This document shows, one piece after another, positions 18,298 through 28,900 of a stretch of 64,000 bases of DNA. A program made the position numbers and the translations under genes. This stretch comes from CAIVAT01 sp037133475. GTDB taxonomy: Bacteria > Bacteroidota > Bacteroidia > Bacteroidales > FEN-979. The stretch spans positions 76,158-140,157 of the forward strand of contig JBAXOB010000004.1 in NCBI GenBank assembly GCA_037133475.1. The letters are read 5' to 3'. Every line of letters begins with the position of its first letter. Within the stretch, counting starts at the first letter, position 1. Under the pieces are notes generated by a model. That model did no database searches and had not been told where the DNA came from. It saw only the letters and a program-made list of their open reading frames with translations.

Positions 18298-18672
18298 TTA
18301 TTCTTTAGGATGATCTTTTAAAAAACTCTTATACCGCCACTCCAGCTCATCAAACCCGATCGCCAGCAAATACATGTTCCTGAAAAATGCAGGGATCTCT
18401 GTTTGCAGGAAGGTTTCCCGGCGCGACGCAAGGATCCGCTCGCGGGCGTCGGCTGCCAGGTGGTTGCCGATCCCCCTGCGGTTATAGATGATCCCCTCCT
18501 GCTGCAGGAAATCGTAAGCACGCATTACCGTGTTCGGGTTGACCTGGAGTTCGGCCGCCAGGTCCCGAACCGAGGGGATCTTCTCCTCCGGCTCCCATTT
18601 GCCAAGCAGTACCTGCTCCTTGATAAACCCGGTGATCTGTATGTATATCGACTGATTTTCGCTGAAATTCAT
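18298..18672 (-). CDS. GntR family transcriptional regulator (YtrA subfamily)
   Basis: 124 aa. A winged helix-turn-helix fills residues 8-75: IYIQITGFIKEQVLLGKWEPEEKIPSVRDLAAELQVNPNTVMRAYDFLQQEGIIYNRRGIGN, the textbook GntR signature. There is only a short C-terminal tail and no ligand domain, which defines the YtrA subfamily; these repress their own ABC-transporter operon. It lies 12 bases after the permease gene, and a matching inverted-repeat operator overlaps the operon promoter at 20352-20409. Confidence 0.93.
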   Translation of the reverse strand: MNFSENQSIYIQITGFIKEQVLLGKWEPEEKIPSVRDLAAELQVNPNTVMRAYDFLQQEGIIYNRRGIGNHLAADARERILASRRETFLQTEIPAFFRNMYLLAIGFDELEWRYKSFLKDHPKE

Positions 18673-18684
18673 TGCGTTGTATGT

Positions 18685-19500
18685 TTATAATTCGCGTTCC
18701 CTGAGTTTGTACCAGGCGGTAAGGTATAAAATGAATATTACGACGAACCATACCAGGTAGTTTAGGATCCTGATCTGCCTTGTAAAAGAAAAATATTCCA
18801 TCGTCGCCCGCTCACCGGGCGAGGTTGTAAAACCAAAGTTGGGGAAATAGAACGGCAGCGAGCCCGGCGGCTGCAGCGCACCGGCTGGTATGTTCGTGAA
18901 CCAGGCCATCATCTCCATCATGCCGAGGTTGTATACCAACAGAATGACCGCCATGACAAGCAGGAAGATCCATTTTTGTCGCTTCCTGAAAGTTAACAGG
19001 ATGAGCATTAAGACCGATTGTATAAAAATAAAGGTCAGTAACATGTAGAGGTAGACATGGACGGGGGTTGTCAATATCCCGTTGATTCCATCCATTATCA
19101 CGGTGGAAAAAGGTAAAAGGTTGTTGGGCATGGGCAGCACGACCAGGTAGGTCAGGATAAAGGCGCTGAAGATGTAATTGATGCAGTAGAGCGGAACATA
19201 CAGGACAAGGCTGTATAGCAGCCCGCATGCCAGTTTCTCGAGGGCGGAGGCAGGCAGCAGCAGGTAAAACGATGAACGTCCGAAATTATGCCAGCTGCTG
19301 AACAGCGTGACGGTCACGGCATATCCGCCCGCCAGGAATAACAGGAGCTTAAACGGGGACAGGTCATTTCCTTTGAGAATCGATATCAATACCAGGGCAA
19401 GCGAGATCTCACCCCATAGCAGGAGATACCTGTTTTTGTTTTCCGCCCACTGGCGTCGCGCCAGCAGCCGGAAGCGGTTTATGTTGAAAGCATCATTCAT
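18685..19500 (-). CDS. ABC transporter permease protein
   Basis: 271 aa with about six hydrophobic helices (ISLALVLISIL, LLLFLAGGYAVTVTLFSSW, LLYSLVLYVPLYCINYIFSAFIL, MLLTFIFIQSVLMLILL, WIFLLVMAVILLVYNL, LNYLVWFVVIFILYLTAW). It starts MNDAFNINRFRLLARRQWAENK, typical of Bacteroidota ABC-2-like permeases linked to YtrA regulators. It lies 11 bases after the ATPase gene. Substrate unknown; related systems act in cell-envelope or antibiotic stress. Confidence 0.82.
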   Translation of the reverse strand: MNDAFNINRFRLLARRQWAENKNRYLLLWGEISLALVLISILKGNDLSPFKLLLFLAGGYAVTVTLFSSWHNFGRSSFYLLLPASALEKLACGLLYSLVLYVPLYCINYIFSAFILTYLVVLPMPNNLLPFSTVIMDGINGILTTPVHVYLYMLLTFIFIQSVLMLILLTFRKRQKWIFLLVMAVILLVYNLGMMEMMAWFTNIPAGALQPPGSLPFYFPNFGFTTSPGERATMEYFSFTRQIRILNYLVWFVVIFILYLTAWYKLREREL

Positions 19501-19511
19501 GGTTAATGAAA

Positions 19512-20348
19512 TTAAAGTTGGAAACAGGCTGATATTTGATCGGGCCGTTGGGTACAGGCAGTGAAGAGGGTTTCAAGATCGGCATTTCCCGGTATGCCGG
19601 AAGAATTCAGTGAAATCACGGGTCCCCCCAGCTCCCCCGTTGCCGACCAGATAACCTCGCCGGATGCGGGTGCAAAGGGAGCGTGTCCGAACCTCAGCCT
19701 GCAGGCAATCTCCTCCATGGGCTGGTTGAGGATGATCCGCCGGTTTTCGAGGATGATCACGCTGTCGATCATGTTTTCGAGATCGCGCACCATATGGGTT
19801 GACAGGATGATGGTCTTGTCTGCATCGAACGAAGAGGCCAGCATGGTGCGAAGGGCTGCCTTGGAGGAGATGTCAAGCCCGCCTGCCGGTTCATCCAGGA
19901 AAAGATAACGGGTGTTCACGGCCAGGGCAAAGGCGATCATCGTCTTTTTCCTCTGTCCGTACGACATCCGTGCGCACGACTGTTTTCCATCCACCTCGAA
20001 CATGCCGAGAAACTTATGGAACTGTCCTGGATCATATGCCGGGTAAAAACCACCATGGATTTCAGCGAATTTCAGTGGTGTCACCGTTGGCAGCGATATC
20101 TCCTCCGGCACATAGAAAATATCGGCCAGCAACCGTGGTTCACGATTTGCAGGGACATGGCCATCGACGGTCACACTGCCCGACTTAGGAAACGACAACC
20201 CGCTGATCAGCTTCAGCAAGGTGGTCTTCCCCGCCCCGTTTTTTCCAAGCAATCCATGGATATGACCGGGCCCGATTTCCAGGTTCATCCCTTCAAATAG
20301 AACGGCCTGCTTCGAATACCGGAAGGTTAAATCTTGAATTGTGATCAT
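19512..20348 (-). CDS. ABC transporter ATP-binding protein
   Basis: 278 aa. Walker A GLLGKNGAGKTTLL, Q-loop region FYVPEEISLPTVTP, signature RMSYGQRKK, Walker B RYLFLDEPAGGLD, and switch His in ILSTHMVRDLEN are all present, so it should hydrolyse ATP. First gene of the operon ATPase-permease-GntR-(membrane protein). The start codon is 4 bases from the operator arm at 20352, so repressor binding would block both transcription and early elongation. Confidence 0.93.
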   Translation of the reverse strand: MITIQDLTFRYSKQAVLFEGMNLEIGPGHIHGLLGKNGAGKTTLLKLISGLSFPKSGSVTVDGHVPANREPRLLADIFYVPEEISLPTVTPLKFAEIHGGFYPAYDPGQFHKFLGMFEVDGKQSCARMSYGQRKKTMIAFALAVNTRYLFLDEPAGGLDISSKAALRTMLASSFDADKTIILSTHMVRDLENMIDSVIILENRRIILNQPMEEIACRLRFGHAPFAPASGEVIWSATGELGGPVISLNSSGIPGNADLETLFTACTQRPDQISACFQL

Positions 20349-20351
20349 GTT

Positions 20352-20397
20352 AATTGTGTATTAGTGTAGTAGTACACTGCAAATATAATACACAATT
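20352..20397. promoter_or_regulatory. Operator for the GntR/YtrA repressor
   Basis: Two nested inverted repeats: a perfect 12-base pair AATTGTGTATTA (20352-20363) / TAATACACAATT (20386-20397), and inside it AGTGTA (20363-20368) / TACACT (20373-20378). Together they give four GTGTA/TACAC half-sites, as expected for GntR dimers. Confidence 0.75.
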
Positions 20398-20409
20398 TGC
20401 AAAAGTCAA
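20380..20409 (-). promoter_or_regulatory. Promoter of the GntR-ABC operon
   Basis: On the minus strand TTG (20407-20409), 19 bases, then TATATTTG (20380-20387). The -7 element is embedded in the operator, which explains autorepression. Confidence 0.7.
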
Positions 20410-20465
20410 GAAAAAAGTGAAAAAATTCACCGGGCAAATGCGCATTTAATGAACAAGCCTAAAGC

Positions 20466-20503
20466 AAAAATGGCTAAACAGGAAATCCCGTTTAGCCATT
20501 TTT
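20466..20503 (-). terminator. Rho-independent terminator of the sialidase-like T9SS gene
   Basis: AAAAATGGCTAAAC (20466-20479) pairs with GTTTAGCCATTTTT (20490-20503). It lies 27 bases beyond the stop of the gene at 20530; the flanking A run gives a T run on the minus strand. Confidence 0.85.
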
Positions 20504-20529
20504 CAAATTTACAGGTTTACTTTTAACGA

Positions 20530-23529
20530 TCAGTTCACTTCAAATTTCCCGATAAACACCCGTGCGTCGCTGGTGAGTTTGATCATGTAGATTCCCTTGG
20601 CAAACCGGCTGACGTCGACCTGCCTGGCATAATCGGCCGGAAGGTTGCTGAGCGGTTCGTCGACAAGGCACCTGCCGCTGACATCGGTAATCTTCATCTG
20701 GAGCTGTCTCTCCGATCCTTTAATGGATACGATCAGTATCCCGTGAACCGGGTTGGGGAAGATGGAGATCTGTGAATGGAGCCGGTTGTCGTCGAGCCCG
20801 GTGCAGACCATCACCTTCACGAATTTGGAGCCGGCGGTGCCGGTGCCGCAAAGGTTGGTGCCTGCTGCCGTAACATTGCCTGAAACAGCCGAACTGCTGA
20901 AATCAACCACGACGGAGTTGGTCCCCGATCCCTGGGTGATTGTAGCGCCGGTCGGCAGATTCCATACATAGGTCGAAGCATTGCTGATCACCGGGATGCT
21001 GAACTGGTAGCCACCATGTCCCTGGCAAACGGTGTCGGGACCCGATACGGCCTGCCCGGCCGTCGGGATGGTTTCCACGTTTACCGCCAGGGTATTCGGG
21101 GTGCTGGTGCAGGCGGCAATTTGTGCATTGACGCTGACAAAACCGGCCGAAACGCCCCACTGTACCGTGATGGCCGGGGTTCCCTGTCCGCTGGTAATGA
21201 CAGCGTCGGATGGTACGGTCCAGTTGTTGGTTACACCGGTAACGACAGGAACGCTGAAGTTGACAGTGGTGCCACTGCAAACGGTCGAGGGCCCGGTGAT
21301 GGTACCGGGTGTCGAAGGCGCAGGTGTGAGGGTGACGGCAAGCTGGCTTGCCGGACTGTTACCGCAGGTGTTCCCGGCGGTGACGGCGACATTGCCCGAG
21401 GTCGTTCCCCAGAGTACGGCAATGGTGGTGGTGGTCTGTCCCGAAACGATGGTAGCTCCGGCAGGTACTGTCCAGTTATAGGTTGTGGCGCCCGTAACCG
21501 ACCCGATGCTGTAGCTCGCATTACTGTTCTGGCAGGGGGCGGCATTGCCCGATATGGTTCCCGGTGTGGCGGGCAGGGCGCTGATGGTTACGAGAACACT
21601 GTCTTTGGCGACATGGGCGGCATTGTCATGTACGGTGCAGATATACCGGGTCTGGACCGTCGGGTTTGCCGTGGGATTGGGCAAAGTAGAGGTAAATCCA
21701 GCGGGGTTCGAACTCCATGTATAGGTATAGGGGTTGGAGCCTCCGCTGGCGGATGCCTGAAGTTGCGTTGACCCTCCCGGGCAAACGGAGGTTGGGTTGG
21801 CGGTTACGGCTACTCCCAGCGCAAGCGATGCCATTACCTTGACAGTGGCTGTGCGCAGATGAGCCGGGGTCCCGTTGGGGCCCTTCCCGTAAAAGGACAC
21901 CTGGTAGTCGGCCAATGGGACATTCCCGCTCAGTTTGAGACGTACGATTTTGGTCCCCGGGTAGGTGGTGATCTTATTTCCCTGTGGATACACGAAGGTG
22001 ATGGTTCCGGCGGAAGGAACAGGGGTGATCTGACCCGACAGGACCACCGTATCGGTGTAAAGTTTTACATCAGGCACACTGACAATAAAATCGGTGCTGT
22101 CGTTGGTGACATAGAGCGTGTCGGAAGTATGGTTGATCGACATGGCAAAATCGGGGAAATAGGCGGTAACGCTCATGAAGGTGCCCTGGCGGAAATCGGT
22201 CCAGCCGGCCATGCCTCCCTTTTTGTTCGATATGATGCCGTTGTAGTCGCCCTGGTAACGGGGTGTGCCTCCACCGCCGCAGGTAGGGCAGTCGATCTTC
22301 ATCTTCTGGTTTGAAAGAACCTTGTTGGCGGCCCAGCTCACGCCCCCGTTGTCGGAATAGGAGGCATAGATCATGGCGCTGTCGTTTGTCGGGCAGTCGC
22401 GGGTATCCATCCACATCGCATAAAGCCTGCCTGTCTGTTTGTCGCACCAGATGGCCGGATGCCACTGGTTGTGGGTTTGGGGATTGGCATCGTCGTTGAT
22501 GATCGTGGCTGCGGACCATGTGGTTCCGTCGTTGTCGGAGTAACGGCACCAGATATCGGGTTTGTTGCCGTCGCCGGGAGGATCGTTGGATGCATAAACA
22601 CAATACATCCTGCCACGGTGGGCGCCATAGCTGTTGTCGGCGGCGATCATCGGGTAGGGCCGCGTACGCATGTTCTGGACTGAATTCCTGCCCCCCACCT
22701 GGCTGCCGACGGTGTTGCAGAACTGCTGCGTCGATTTCTGGGTAAAGGTTGCACCACCGTCGAGGGAGACATAAAAGGTGTAGGTGGAGGTAAACGAGCT
22801 GCCGCTGTTGGTGACAACGTGCACGGCGCCACCCTGGACATTCCCTTCAGGGCCAACGCAAACCATCATCCCCGGGATCTGCTGGGTTGTCGGGGCAAAG
22901 GTGGAGGTGAAGGTAAGACCATGGTCCATGCTGCGGGCAAAATTTCCCGGGGGACCTCCGTTGGTCATCGTGGTATAGACATAGTTGGCATAAGGGCCTG
23001 CAGTCTGGTCGCAGGCGATCCAGTTCTTGTCGTTCCCGGCAATGGCGGTGACGGAAGCACCCCAGGTTACGCCGTTATTGGTGGAGGCCATCACTTTACA
23101 ACCGGCGATGGTCGAACCATACATATTCATATAGAACAGGTTGCCGATACTGTCGTAGGTCACAACAGGGTCGCCCTGCATCGTCGCGCCAAAGGATGGC
23201 GTTACGTTTGACCAGTCGATGCCTGTTTCGGTGTGATGCGCCGTATTGGTGTTGTAGGCCGTAAAGTACCAGGGGGGCTGCTGCATGCTCTCGGCCATGT
23301 TGCTTTCGCCGAAGTCGACCCCTAGGTTGAAATTATCATAATTGCCTACCGTGATCGTCGTCGACAGCGGGAGGTCGCCGACCTTCGGGGCTGCTTCCCT
23401 CAGGTAGAACGGAACCTGGTCAAGGTTCGGGTTATCCTTGAACTGGGCAAGGGCCGGAAGGGTGAATAACAGGGCCATGATCCCCGCAAAGAGGGAGATG
23501 CGGAGGCGCAAAAGTGTAAATCTGGTCAT
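20530..23529 (-). CDS. Secreted BNR/sialidase-like propeller protein with PKD-like repeats and T9SS sorting domain
   Basis: 999 aa. Signal peptide (SLFAGIMALLFTLPALAQ), then about 420 residues with a sialidase-like six-blade propeller pattern: repeated S.DGG.TF / STNNGVTWG / SDNDGTTWS / SDNGGVSW Asp-box-like motifs and an RPYPMIAAD segment. A catalytic sialidase set is not evident, so enzymatic activity is uncertain. Then one Ig-like domain (YTYTWSSNPAGF), three PKD-like domains of about 80 residues each beginning SG..A.C or TGPSTVC and containing a YNWTVP-like core, and a T9SS type A sorting domain (ISIFPNPVHGILIVSI ... GIYMIKL). Expected on the cell surface or in the medium. Confidence 0.87.
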   Translation of the reverse strand: MTRFTLLRLRISLFAGIMALLFTLPALAQFKDNPNLDQVPFYLREAAPKVGDLPLSTTITVGNYDNFNLGVDFGESNMAESMQQPPWYFTAYNTNTAHHTETGIDWSNVTPSFGATMQGDPVVTYDSIGNLFYMNMYGSTIAGCKVMASTNNGVTWGASVTAIAGNDKNWIACDQTAGPYANYVYTTMTNGGPPGNFARSMDHGLTFTSTFAPTTQQIPGMMVCVGPEGNVQGGAVHVVTNSGSSFTSTYTFYVSLDGGATFTQKSTQQFCNTVGSQVGGRNSVQNMRTRPYPMIAADNSYGAHRGRMYCVYASNDPPGDGNKPDIWCRYSDNDGTTWSAATIINDDANPQTHNQWHPAIWCDKQTGRLYAMWMDTRDCPTNDSAMIYASYSDNGGVSWAANKVLSNQKMKIDCPTCGGGGTPRYQGDYNGIISNKKGGMAGWTDFRQGTFMSVTAYFPDFAMSINHTSDTLYVTNDSTDFIVSVPDVKLYTDTVVLSGQITPVPSAGTITFVYPQGNKITTYPGTKIVRLKLSGNVPLADYQVSFYGKGPNGTPAHLRTATVKVMASLALGVAVTANPTSVCPGGSTQLQASASGGSNPYTYTWSSNPAGFTSTLPNPTANPTVQTRYICTVHDNAAHVAKDSVLVTISALPATPGTISGNAAPCQNSNASYSIGSVTGATTYNWTVPAGATIVSGQTTTTIAVLWGTTSGNVAVTAGNTCGNSPASQLAVTLTPAPSTPGTITGPSTVCSGTTVNFSVPVVTGVTNNWTVPSDAVITSGQGTPAITVQWGVSAGFVSVNAQIAACTSTPNTLAVNVETIPTAGQAVSGPDTVCQGHGGYQFSIPVISNASTYVWNLPTGATITQGSGTNSVVVDFSSSAVSGNVTAAGTNLCGTGTAGSKFVKVMVCTGLDDNRLHSQISIFPNPVHGILIVSIKGSERQLQMKITDVSGRCLVDEPLSNLPADYARQVDVSRFAKGIYMIKLTSDARVFIGKFEVN

Positions 23530-23697
23530 AAGGGTGTTTTTAAATGTGTTGTAATTTCTTTAACCGCATAAAATTAGGAAAAAAAACGGACGGGAGGCCA
23601 TCCATTTTGATGGTTTCTCCATAACATGAAGAAAATAACCTCCTTTGGCCTGTCGACACTATAATACCATGTTAACCAGCTGTGCAGGGAAGAGTTC

Positions 23698-25068
23698 TCA
23701 GAAGTGGAGGAATCCCTTTGCAACCGTTAATTTCCGCGACGTGATATGGAGAATATAGTAGCCTGCCGGAAGGGTTGACAGGTTTACACTGCCCCGGCCT
23801 GCAGCATCATTCCTGTCGGCTGAGAAAAGAGTTCTTCCGAAGGCATCGGTAATTTCAATATGACACGCGCCATTTCCCGCTTTTCCCTTGTCTGAAAGAT
23901 CATAGTATATGACATCCCCGGCAGGGTTCGGGAAAAGCCTGATTTCGCCGGGAGCTGCGGTTTCACCTGTGTTCGTCATGGCGAAGTTGAAATATTTAGA
24001 CTCACTCGGATAGCCGGGGTAATGCACAACAGCCTTGTAAAGCCCGCTTTGGGTGGGTTTATAGGCCGAGGTGGCGGCACCGGGAATGGTGTCGTTTCCA
24101 CGCACCCACCGGTAGGTGACCCCCTTCGGGCAATACAGGGTGTCGCTGATCCTGGCAAGCAGGGTGTTGGGCTTGGAGTAGATCCGCTGCCAGTTGACAT
24201 TCATGTCGGGCTGTTCGATCACCTTGTCGATATGCGGCTTTTTCACATCCGCCACCATGTAATAGGCCTTGTTGTTGGAATTTTTATAGGTAGGGATGAT
24301 AAATTTGGAGGAATCCTGGTCGTAAACCGCCATCTGGTTGTTCAGATGCACAAGGGGCAACGGCAGGGCGATCACCGGCGTGACTATTTCCGTAAGGGGA
24401 TCAAATTTTACGATGGTGTCGTGCCTGACGCCATAATACTGGCCTGTCTGGTAATCAACGACTGCCGATTCAATCACGCCGGCATGCGAGACATGCGAGT
24501 GGAGGAGCTCTCCCGTAAAGCCGTCGATGATGTCGTACCAGGTGGAATCGCTGTACCGCTGGAAAAAGAGGGTGTTGTTTACAGGGTTATAGACCCTGGT
24601 TTCCCCGTAGATGATGGCGTTTGAGGCAGGCAGGGTGGAGAGGTGCGTAAGAACCGAATTCCCAAGGCTGTAAGAATAAAAATCGCCATCCAGGGCTGCA
24701 AAAAGGATTGAATTGTTCAGGCTGTTGTATTCTATCCAGTTTTTATACTCAAAATAGCAGGTTTGGGCGACCGCATAGGTGTTCAGGTCGATATACTTGA
24801 TTACACCTCCGTTGGAGAGTGGTGCCGCATCATAGAAATAACGGCCGTTGTAGGGATCCATGGCACAGCCGAAGCTCGTGTTGGGGTTGGGGAAATAGGT
24901 GGTGGTCGGGATGGTGTTATAGGCGCCCGACAGGTAATCGAACGAAACCAGGTGCCCGTTCGCCGTGCCGTAGATCAGCGACTGGGATTGAACATTGCCC
25001 GTGAAGAGCAGGGCCAGGAGGGATAACACGACAAAACAACGAAGAAGATGAAGGTATATCTTTTTCAT
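23698..25068 (-). CDS. Secreted beta-propeller-like protein with T9SS sorting domain
   Basis: 456 aa from the ATG at 25068 (MKKIYLHLLRCFVVLSLLALLF, signal peptide); an ATG at 25089 is in frame but falls on the -7 element. The middle region has repeated YN..NNTLFF, YDQDSSKF and VDYQTGQYYGV segments of about 40 residues, compatible with a propeller of the kind that tracks 'YVTN'-like repeats. An Ig-like stretch (CPKGVTYRWVRGNDT) leads to the C-terminal sorting domain (IRLFPNPAGDVIYYDLSD ... LPAGYYILHIT). Function unknown. Confidence 0.78.
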   Translation of the reverse strand: MKKIYLHLLRCFVVLSLLALLFTGNVQSQSLIYGTANGHLVSFDYLSGAYNTIPTTTYFPNPNTSFGCAMDPYNGRYFYDAAPLSNGGVIKYIDLNTYAVAQTCYFEYKNWIEYNSLNNSILFAALDGDFYSYSLGNSVLTHLSTLPASNAIIYGETRVYNPVNNTLFFQRYSDSTWYDIIDGFTGELLHSHVSHAGVIESAVVDYQTGQYYGVRHDTIVKFDPLTEIVTPVIALPLPLVHLNNQMAVYDQDSSKFIIPTYKNSNNKAYYMVADVKKPHIDKVIEQPDMNVNWQRIYSKPNTLLARISDTLYCPKGVTYRWVRGNDTIPGAATSAYKPTQSGLYKAVVHYPGYPSESKYFNFAMTNTGETAAPGEIRLFPNPAGDVIYYDLSDKGKAGNGACHIEITDAFGRTLFSADRNDAAGRGSVNLSTLPAGYYILHITSRKLTVAKGFLHF

Positions 25069-25086
25069 GGCTAAAGGATTAACCCT

Positions 25087-25094
25087 CAAATATA
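25087..25094 (-). promoter_or_regulatory. -7 promoter element of the propeller gene
   Basis: TATATTTG on the minus strand, 18 bases upstream of the ATG at 25068. Confidence 0.5.
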
Positions 25095-25347
25095 ATTAAT
25101 TTCTCCCGAATACTTGATCAGGTCGAAAGAAATTTGTGAACTCATGGCCAGCTGGTTAAAATTTGCTGTTTGCTATAGAAAATTCAATGAAATTAAATTT
25201 GACTTATCACTATTATTCAGGTTACAACCTGTTAACCTACCTGTTCCATTGAAAATGGGCTGTCCCTAAAGTAATTGAACACTTTTTGATCATAATTACC
25301 TTCTTTTTTTACCACAAAAAGAAAGTAACAAAGAAAAGTCACCGCTG

Positions 25348-25464
25348 CATGAAAGTCACTAAAAATCTTCGTCATTCGCTAAACTGCGGAAACTCGTCGC
25401 TCCGCTCCTCGGACAGTCCGCAGTTTAACGCTCATTCCCCGATTTTCTTAACGTGACTTTCATG
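25348..25464. repeat. Large interrupted palindrome, probable interspersed repeat element
   Basis: Outer arms CATGAAAGTCAC (25348-25359) and GTGACTTTCATG (25453-25464) are perfect. Inner arms CGCTAAACTGCGGA (25377-25390) and TCCGCAGTTTAACG (25417-25430) match at 13 of 14 bases. The element is preceded by AAAGAAAGTAACAAAGAAA, a phrase I associate with dispersed non-coding repeats in Bacteroidota. It sits in an 890-base gap (25095-25981) where I see no gene. Confidence 0.7.
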
Positions 25465-25841
25465 AGGCGGGTTACCTGCTTAGTCTGGGGTTTTCCAATA
25501 TAATGGCAGGCCCAGGAAAGGTCAAGCATTGACCTGATCAATAAGTTATTGTTTGTACAATCGTGATCAATCAATAAAAGGAATGCAGGTTTGGATGAAT
25601 CATCTTCCAATCTGATTCATCACTTTTATACCCGCAACAAGCCAGCCACCTTGCCGCTGTTTATCCTTCCCGGCAAACTGAGTGTAGTCAAATATTTTTT
25701 TTACACTGATCTGCTGTCAGTGAAATATATTATACAGCACCATTTCATATGATGACGTCAAAACCTTGCTGAAATTCCTAATAAATAGTTACATGAATCG
25801 TTCATCCACGCAGTTGCCCCGGTGTACGGCCCAGTAAGTTT

Positions 25842-25873
25842 TTTGCTAATCATCATGGATAATTTTATCTTTG
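25842..25873 (+). promoter_or_regulatory. Promoter of the multi-PAS kinase operon (-33/-7)
   Basis: TTTG (25842-25845), 20 bases, TATCTTTG (25866-25873). The start codon is at 25982, so the leader is about 100 bases. Confidence 0.7.
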
Positions 25874-25981
25874 TATTTCTAAAACCCTAATGATTCAGCG
25901 TTGCAGTTTGTAATTCTACAAGGAAAATTAAACTGGCAAGGCTGAACCCTTTGTTCGTTTCAGAGGCCAACCACAGAAATT

Positions 25982-28900
25982 ATGGACGATTACGGGAACA
26001 ACAGGGAAGAGCTTGCTTTTGCACTGTCAAAGTTAAAAGAGGAGAACCAGGCGCTCAGGGCATCGCTCCGGGAGGCATTGGGAGAAGGCGCCCAAACAAC
26101 GAAGCCACTGGGACTAGAAACCCCGGAACGATACCGCCTGGCGGCAGAGATCGGGTTGGAGGGGTTGTGGGACTGGAATATCGCGGAAAACTCCATATAC
26201 TATTCAGCTCAATGGAAAGCCATGCTGGGATTTTCAGAAACGGAGATGCAGGACACCGTTGAGGAATGGAGCCGGCGAATTCATCCCGACGACCTGGCGC
26301 TGACGAAGTCGCAGGTTGAAAAGCACATGAAGGGTGGGAGCGCCAAGTACTCCTGCGAACACAGGGTCATGTGCAAAAATGGAAATTTCATATGGCTCCT
26401 GGATGAAGGACGCATCATTTCGCGCGACGAACAAGGAAATCCATTGAGATTTTTCGGGACCTCCAAAACCATTTCCGAAAGGAAAAAAACCGAATATGAT
26501 CTCAACGAAAGGGTAAAGGAGTTGAACTGCCACAACCGGATCTCGCAGTTCATGGCCGACCCCGGCCTGTCGATGGATGAGGTAATCCGTAACATCGTTG
26601 AGATCATGCCTGAAAGCTGGCAATTCCCCCAATTTGCAGAGGCTGCCATCGTGATCAGGGGAAAGGAGTTTAAAACTGCAGGATTTTATCACACCACAGA
26701 TTCCCAGATCCAGGAGGTAACCCTGGATGGGGAAAAAATCGGCCGGATTGAGGTCATGTACCGTGGCGGGCTGGTTGGCACAGGCCCTCACTTTCTCCCG
26801 GAAGAGGGCCAGCTGCTCTTTACCATTGCCAACAGGCTGGCAAATTTCGTTGACAAACATGAAAAAAACACTGCGCTCACCCGCAGTGAAGGCTTGTATA
26901 AAAGCCTGATCGAGAATATCAGCGATGTCATCTATGAGATCGATCCCAGGGGTGACATTACCTATATAAGCCCTTCGATAAGGAACATGCTGGGTTTCAC
27001 AACCGGGGAGATCATTGGAAAAAACTTCACCTGTTTTGTCGGTTACAACAGCGAATTCCTTTTACAGAGGTTAGCCCTGCTGAGTGAAATAAACGAGATA
27101 TCAGGGGAGTATAAGATAGCATCAAAGTCGGGGGAAGAACATTGGATCCGTTTGTCGACAAAGGCAGTTACCGAAGGTGGTACCTTTCGTGGCGGTATGG
27201 GAACCCTGATCGATATCACCGAAAAAAAGCAGATGGAAATCGAGCTCCGGAGAAGTGAATTGCTTTACAGTTCCATCCTTGCCGCATCCCCCGATACCAT
27301 CTCCATCACCGACCTGGAGGGGCGGATCATCTTTGCCTCCCCGCGGTCGTACGATATGTTCGGGTACGACCGTTCGTTCGATTTCAAGGGCCACCCGCTG
27401 CTCGATTTTATTGACGAGAAGGATCACCCGAAAGCCATCACGGCAATAACGGAGATGGCGCGTGGCAACCTGCTGGGGGCTGATGAATATAAAGGGATCA
27501 GGGCCGACGGCGCCACCTTCGACGTGGAGGTCAAAGGGGAATTTATCAGGGATGCCGAAGGTAACCGTGTCAACATGATCTTTGTCACAAGGGATATTTC
27601 CCAAAGAAAATCGGCAGAGGAACGGTTGCGTCAGAGCGAAGAGTGTTATAAACAGATGGTTGAGACCATCAATGACGTGATCTATGAGGTTTCGACAGAC
27701 GGGACGATCCGTTACGTAAGTCCGGCCATCGGGAAGATGATGGGGTATAGCCCGGAAGAGCTGACGGGAAAAAACTTTTTCAGCTTCCTCCATGCCGACG
27801 ACAGGCCGGCTATTGTCCATGCGTTTGCCAATCTTGATCAAAAGGAATCTTCCTATCTCGAATACCGCTATATGACCAAAGACGGGCAAGCCCGGTGGGT
27901 TCGCTCATCTACAACCCCTATTTTCGAGAACGGTATCCTGACAGGCGGGAATGGCACCCTTACCGACATTCATAACCGCAAACTGGCCGAGGAAAATATT
28001 TCAAGGGTAAGCCGGTTAAAATCGGTTATCAGCAACATCAACCAGGCCCTTATCCATGAAAAGAACAGGGACAGGCTGTTTGAGAAAGTCTGCAACATTG
28101 CCATTGTTTCCGGGAAATTCCAGATGGCCTGGATCGGCCTGATCGACGAAGAGACGAAAATCGTTAAACCATTTGTCCATGACGGGATTGAGGATGGTTA
28201 CCTTTCCAGCATCAGGCAAATTTCGGTCAGCGATATCCCGGAAGGGCGCGGGCCCACCGGAACAGCCTTAAGGAATGGAGTACCCTCCATTTGCAATGAC
28301 ATTGAAAACGATCCTCACAATGTCATCTGGAGAAGCGAGGCCCTTGCACGCAACTACCGCTCTTCGATTGCGCTTCCCATAACCCTCTCCGGGAAAATCA
28401 TCGGCGCCTTCACCCTCTATTCCTCCCATCCGGGTTTCTTTAATGCCGAGGAGGTCGGACTGCTCACCGAAGTGGTCGAGAACCTCGACTTTGCGCTGGA
28501 ATCAATTGAAACGGAAAAGGAGCGGCGCAGGGTTGAAAATGAACTCAGGAAACTGTCACGCGCCATTGAGTACAGCCCGTTAAGCATTGTCATGACCAAT
28601 GTCGACGGGGATATCGAATATGCAAACCCGAAAGCCTGCGAAACCACCGGCTTTACCCTCGCCGAACTCGTGGGCAGGAATCCGCGTGTTCTGCAGTCGG
28701 GCGATACACCTAAGGAAGAGTACACTTTCCTCTGGAACACCATCGGCTCGGGCAAGGAATGGCACGGTATCTTTCATAACAGGAAAAAGAATGGTGAACT
28801 TTACTGGGAATCATCGACCATTGCCCCCGTGCTTGACGAGAATGGCACGATAACCAATTATGTGGCCATCAAGGAGGATATTACCCTGCGGAAAAAAGCG

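Noticed and set aside
21016..21771. 251-codon plus-strand frame inside the sialidase-like gene
   Set aside because: Opposite-strand shadow of a GC-rich, repeat-encoding gene; Gly/Arg-rich composition and no start context.
25348..25464. CRISPR-like or simple terminator reading of the palindrome
   Set aside because: The arms occur once each, there are no regularly spaced direct repeats, and there is no T run; an interspersed palindromic element fits better.
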